A DNA stretch of 64,000 nucleotides from Dermanyssus gallinae (taxonomy: Eukaryota; Arthropoda; Arachnida; Mesostigmata; Dermanyssidae). The stretch lies in assembly GCA_003439945.1 (NCBI GenBank), contig QVRM01003942.1, positions 40,785-104,784 of the forward strand, read 5' to 3'. The notes beneath the pieces were generated by a model. The model was not told the origin of the DNA. It worked only from the letters and a program-made list of their open reading frames with translations, and did not search any database. The translations under genes and the position numbers were made by a program. Positions 62,034 through 64,000 of this stretch are shown piece by piece (the stretch's first letter is position 1; each line of letters starts with the position of its first letter).

Positions 62034-62252
62034 GAGAGATTGTTTCATAATTTGTGCAAAGTGAAAATTATATATATATATAGATTTATAATGTGATTTT
62101 CTTTTGTAGAACCGACGCTGAACGCTGCAATGGTCGAGAAGATTCGGAAATGTGAAACCACCGGGAGCGACGAACCTTTTGAAGATTGGGTAGCCCCTGC
62201 AGGCCAGACTGGCAATGGTCGAACACTTCTAAATGATAAGTTTGGCTACTGA
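52981..62252 (+). CDS. SLC4A1AP: SLC4A1AP / kanadaptin orthologue
   Basis: Ten exons: 52981-53354, 54046-54233, 54496-54701, 56159-56267, 58395-58590, 59053-59236, 60076-60274, 60873-61074, 61369-61977 and 62110-62252, all GT/AG with consistent phases up to exon 9. About 802 residues, near the vertebrate length. Order: an N-terminal region ending [13 protein letters not shown]; an FHA domain (about 128-235) with [19 protein letters not shown] and ESTHGTQLN, the phosphopeptide-binding loops; a charged helix ([13 protein letters not shown]); a dsRBD-like part ([33 protein letters not shown]); [16 protein letters not shown]; coiled coil; a Glu/Asp-rich tract; and the family ending [16 protein letters not shown]. 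The protein was named as an anion-exchanger-1 adaptor but is mainly nuclear. One extra base in exon 9 shifts the frame near 61715. Confidence 0.93.
53640..53720 (-). other. tRNA-like relic in intron 1 of SLC4A1AP
   Basis: On the minus strand a B-box-like CCAGTTCGATTCT follows, at tRNA-like distance, an A-box-like TTACTAGTCGAATG. No cloverleaf can be drawn with confidence; an old SINE head is possible. Confidence 0.25.
53777..53806. repeat. (TA)n microsatellite
   Basis: A TA array in intron 1 of SLC4A1AP. Confidence 0.9.
55450..55540. repeat. Dispersed repeat, second copy
   Basis: Partner of the block at 37440-37495, in intron 3 of SLC4A1AP (GAATAGCTGTCGG, TTTCATCTATTGTGT). Confidence 0.45.
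56760..57240 (-). mobile_element. REL-type retroelement fragment, antisense in intron 4
   Basis: The minus strand reads [17 protein letters not shown] with [10 protein letters not shown], then [20 protein letters not shown], then [17 protein letters not shown]. These line up in order with LQLGVDLVVPHRCRCG, AHHGLSC, LTLTPFEHGRMLV and ASRLAEANKCRKY of the copy at 10.5-11.3 kb. Zinc-ligand Cys are lost and the RPDG motif is not kept, so it is an old relic. Confidence 0.5.
58050..58230 (-). mobile_element. tRNA-derived SINE, copy 3
   Basis: Closest match to copy 2. On the minus strand: CCGAGCAAGATGGCTTAGTG, TTGCATTCGGGAGGACC, GGGTTCGAGACCC, CCGGCCACTCC, CAATTTAGACAAGGTAAATG, GGAGTGGAGTAAAAC, CATGACATGAAAAATCCG and the end TACACGGGCAAATGCCTTAC. 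It lies antisense in intron 4 of SLC4A1AP, with TA arrays on both sides (58015-58030 and 58243-58258). Confidence 0.85.
59305..59656 (+). mobile_element. REL-type retroelement 3' end, sense in intron 6
   Basis: Starts at the second Asp of the endonuclease motif ([19 protein letters not shown]), continues [30 protein letters not shown], then after one frame break [20 protein letters not shown] and [16 protein letters not shown]. It is strongly 5'-truncated but clean at the 3' end, so one of the younger copies. It lies between exons 6 and 7 of SLC4A1AP. Confidence 0.7.
61126..61316. repeat. TA arrays with a duplicated 44-bp spacer, intron 8
   Basis: Three TA arrays (about 61126-61151, 61198-61250, 61289-61316) are separated by two near-identical spacers with CACT-AAC-TGTATATTTTCC, GTATATTACATTCCGTA. 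The array plus spacer unit has therefore been duplicated in tandem just before exon 9. Confidence 0.85.
61369..61977 (+). CDS. SLC4A1AP: SLC4A1AP exon 9 with frame break
   Basis: The acceptor CGACTCAG at 61368 is chosen because it keeps the phase from exon 8; the acceptor at 61332 would meet a TAA at once. The first part reads [17 protein letters not shown] and a Glu/Asp-rich tract (61545-61600), in one frame until a stop at 61718-61720. The next frame starts [14 protein letters not shown] and reads on to [17 protein letters not shown] and the donor at 61977. A net extra base near the A5 run at about 61720 explains this, and the summed exon length (2410, one more than a multiple of three) agrees. 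Confidence 0.75.
61987..62030. repeat. (TA)n microsatellite
   Basis: A TA array just inside intron 9 of SLC4A1AP, which is only 132 bp long. Confidence 0.9.
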
Positions 62253-62559
62253 AGAATGATAATGGTGATGGCAACGGAAGCAGCAAGCGGGATATGTAAC
62301 ATTTCCCACAAAAACGCATTGACACGCTATTGAGTGGTTATGAAAGTACAGCGAACATTATGTACGATAGAAACAGTAAACGCATACCCACTACGTACAG
62401 GAAGAAACTAAGAAGAGCAGGGCAGGTATCGATGCAGGATGAACGTATCTAGCGTATTCGTTTACCTGTGCGATCTCATATTCGCTTACCTGTGAACATG
62501 TAAACTGAGCCAATATTCAGTGTGTCAAGTATGTACAAACGTTGTTTGCGCATGTATAA

Positions 62560-62565
62560 AATAAA
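62560..62565 (+). terminator. Polyadenylation signal of SLC4A1AP
   Basis: AATAAA about 308 bases after the stop codon, the first clear signal downstream. Confidence 0.7.
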
Positions 62566-62607
62566 TGTACATTAAGAACGATACTGAGATACTTTTTACA
62601 TTGGAGT

Positions 62608-62612
<5 letters not shown>

Positions 62613-62660
<48 letters not shown>
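62613..62660. repeat. (TA)n microsatellite
   Basis: A TA array between the SLC4A1AP 3' end and the following retroelement. Confidence 0.95.
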
Positions 62661-62666
<6 letters not shown>

Positions 62667-62688
62667 CTAGGTTCAAGGCCAACGTGGC

Positions 62689-63620
62689 ATGCCCATTGTT
62701 AGCGAAACATCATCCACTCTACCTCTTAGATTCGGGGGTCTGGGAATCCGCTTCACAGCAAACCTGGCAGCTAGCTGTCACGTCGTATCATTAAACGGCT
62801 CAGAGAGTACCGTTCAGCGCATCAGCTGGCCGTGGTTCTGCAGGCTTTCCAGGATGCCAAAGAGGTTGCCGATACGAGATTCGAGAACCTCGCAGGCCCA
62901 CTCCCAGGGCAAACAAACACTGCAGAGGTCCTATGATGACCTTATCGTCTCCAGGAAGTACCAGCGCTTGCACTCTGACGCGCTAACCACGGCCGACAGA
63001 ACCCGACTGCACGCGGTCGTTCAGAAAGGAGCCAGCAAATGGCTCCAAGCCATCCCATCCTCAAACCTCGGCACTTTACTTGATCACGAAAGCTTTCGTC
63101 TGTGCATCGGTTTGAGGTTGGGAACAAGGCTAACTGAGGAGCACCGGTGTCCGTGCGGAGCACAGGTGGACATCTGGGGGACCCACGGGCTCTCCTGCAG
63201 CAGAAGCGAAGGACGCCAAAGCCGTCACAGCGAGGTTTTGGAGATTACGGCTCGGGCCTTGAGGTCAGCTTTATTGCCATGCATTCGAGAGCCCTTCGGC
63301 CCTCTGAGAAGCTACGGAAAGAGACCAAACGGCCTCACTCTTATCGCCTTTGAAAGGGGAAGGCTGAACGTCTTAAGACCAATAAATATGCCCAGCTCGC
63401 CAACGAGTTTATTTTCATGCCTGTAACATTTGAGACACTCGAGGACCTGGCCCTGAGGCATGGTCGCTCCTACAGAAGATTGGCAAACGAATCGAACAGG
63501 CGACAAAATAGCTTTTGAGTTTCTACTTCACCGACGGTCTGGCGGTTCAGCGCGGCAATGCGGCAGCAATTATGGGCACAATAAGGGGCTGTCTCGAGGA
63601 CAAGCTCGACTTGTAGAACT
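62689..63620 (+). mobile_element. REL-type retrotransposon C-terminal part
   Basis: A 245-codon frame (62689-63426). It reads LRFGGLGIRFTANLA, ASKWLQAIPSSNLGTLL, LRLGTRLTEEHRCPCG with GTHGLSC (zinc ligands intact), RALRSALLPCIREP and GKRPNGLTLIAFERG. The key Asp of the RPD motif is Asn, so the endonuclease would be inactive even where the frame is open. Further frames give QLANEFIFMPVTFETLE and LAVQRGNAAAIMGTI, ending at about 63620. The RT is missing by 5' truncation. It lies 120 bp beyond the SLC4A1AP polyadenylation signal with TA arrays on both sides. Confidence 0.75.
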
Positions 63621-63684
63621 CCTCACAAGCCCAAATGCAGTTAGTTATTCACATTTCCCAGTATCCATAACATTAAAAAAATTG

Positions 63685-64000
63685 TTTATATATATATATA
63701 TAGTAGAGAGAGAGACCGAAGGAGAGGATGAGAGAGATAGATAGAGAGAGAGATAAGAGAGAAGAGAGAGACGAGAGAGATATAACTATATATATATATT
63801 ATATATGTATGTATGGATATTATTATATATACCTATATCTATATATCTTACATATATATATATATATATATATGTAGTATATATATATAATATATATATA
63901 TATACCTACTATATATATATATGTATATATATCTATGTATCATATAGATAATTACATATATATATATACTATATACTATAGATTGATATATATATATATA
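63685..64000. repeat. Complex (TA)n/(GA)n array at the window end
   Basis: A TA array, a GA-rich tract (63704-63780) and then more than 200 bp of interrupted TA repeats running off the window. Confidence 0.9.

Overview
This is animal nuclear DNA. One recognisable host gene, SLC4A1AP (kanadaptin, 52981-62252 +), is split into ten exons with GT/AG introns and ends in an AATAAA signal. Around it lie retrotransposon fragments, a mariner transposon, a tRNA-derived SINE family, MITE-like elements and many long (TA)n arrays. The mariner type, small introns and TE mix suit an arthropod, perhaps an acarine, but the sequence alone does not fix the species. Many reading frames break by one base next to short A-runs, which looks like residual homopolymer error in a long-read assembly at least as much as biological decay.

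Layout: 0-4.3 kb, decayed non-LTR retrotransposon carrying a restriction-like endonuclease (REL) type C-terminus. 4.4-5.0 kb, a GC-rich minus-strand exon with a type II signal anchor; the segment recurs degraded at 50.7-51.6 kb. 6.1-6.9 kb, a SINE and a fold-back element. 7.4-18.2 kb, decayed R1/jockey-like and REL-type retroelements plus one unidentified coding-like stretch. 18.7-35.6 kb, two tandem paralogous three-exon genes encoding small proteins with a coiled coil, one transmembrane helix and a MATH/TRAF-C-like domain; TE debris fills the DNA between them and inside their introns. 36-42 kb, AT-rich DNA with a SINE and a retroelement ORF1 remnant. 42.6-47.5 kb, a TE cluster: CR1/L2-like RT, MITE with 52-bp TIRs, another RT element and a nearly intact 1.3-kb mariner. 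48-52 kb, fragments and AT-rich DNA. 53-62.3 kb, SLC4A1AP. 62.6-64 kb, one more REL-type fragment and a complex TA/GA array.

The most novel-looking host content is the tandem gene pair at 18.7 and 28.6 kb. Its coiled coil plus MATH order recalls TRAF-N/TRAF-C, but a transmembrane segment lies between the two parts. Exon phases, exon 2 length (54 codons in both) and the intron positions are conserved between copies. No operon, CRISPR array or rRNA is present.
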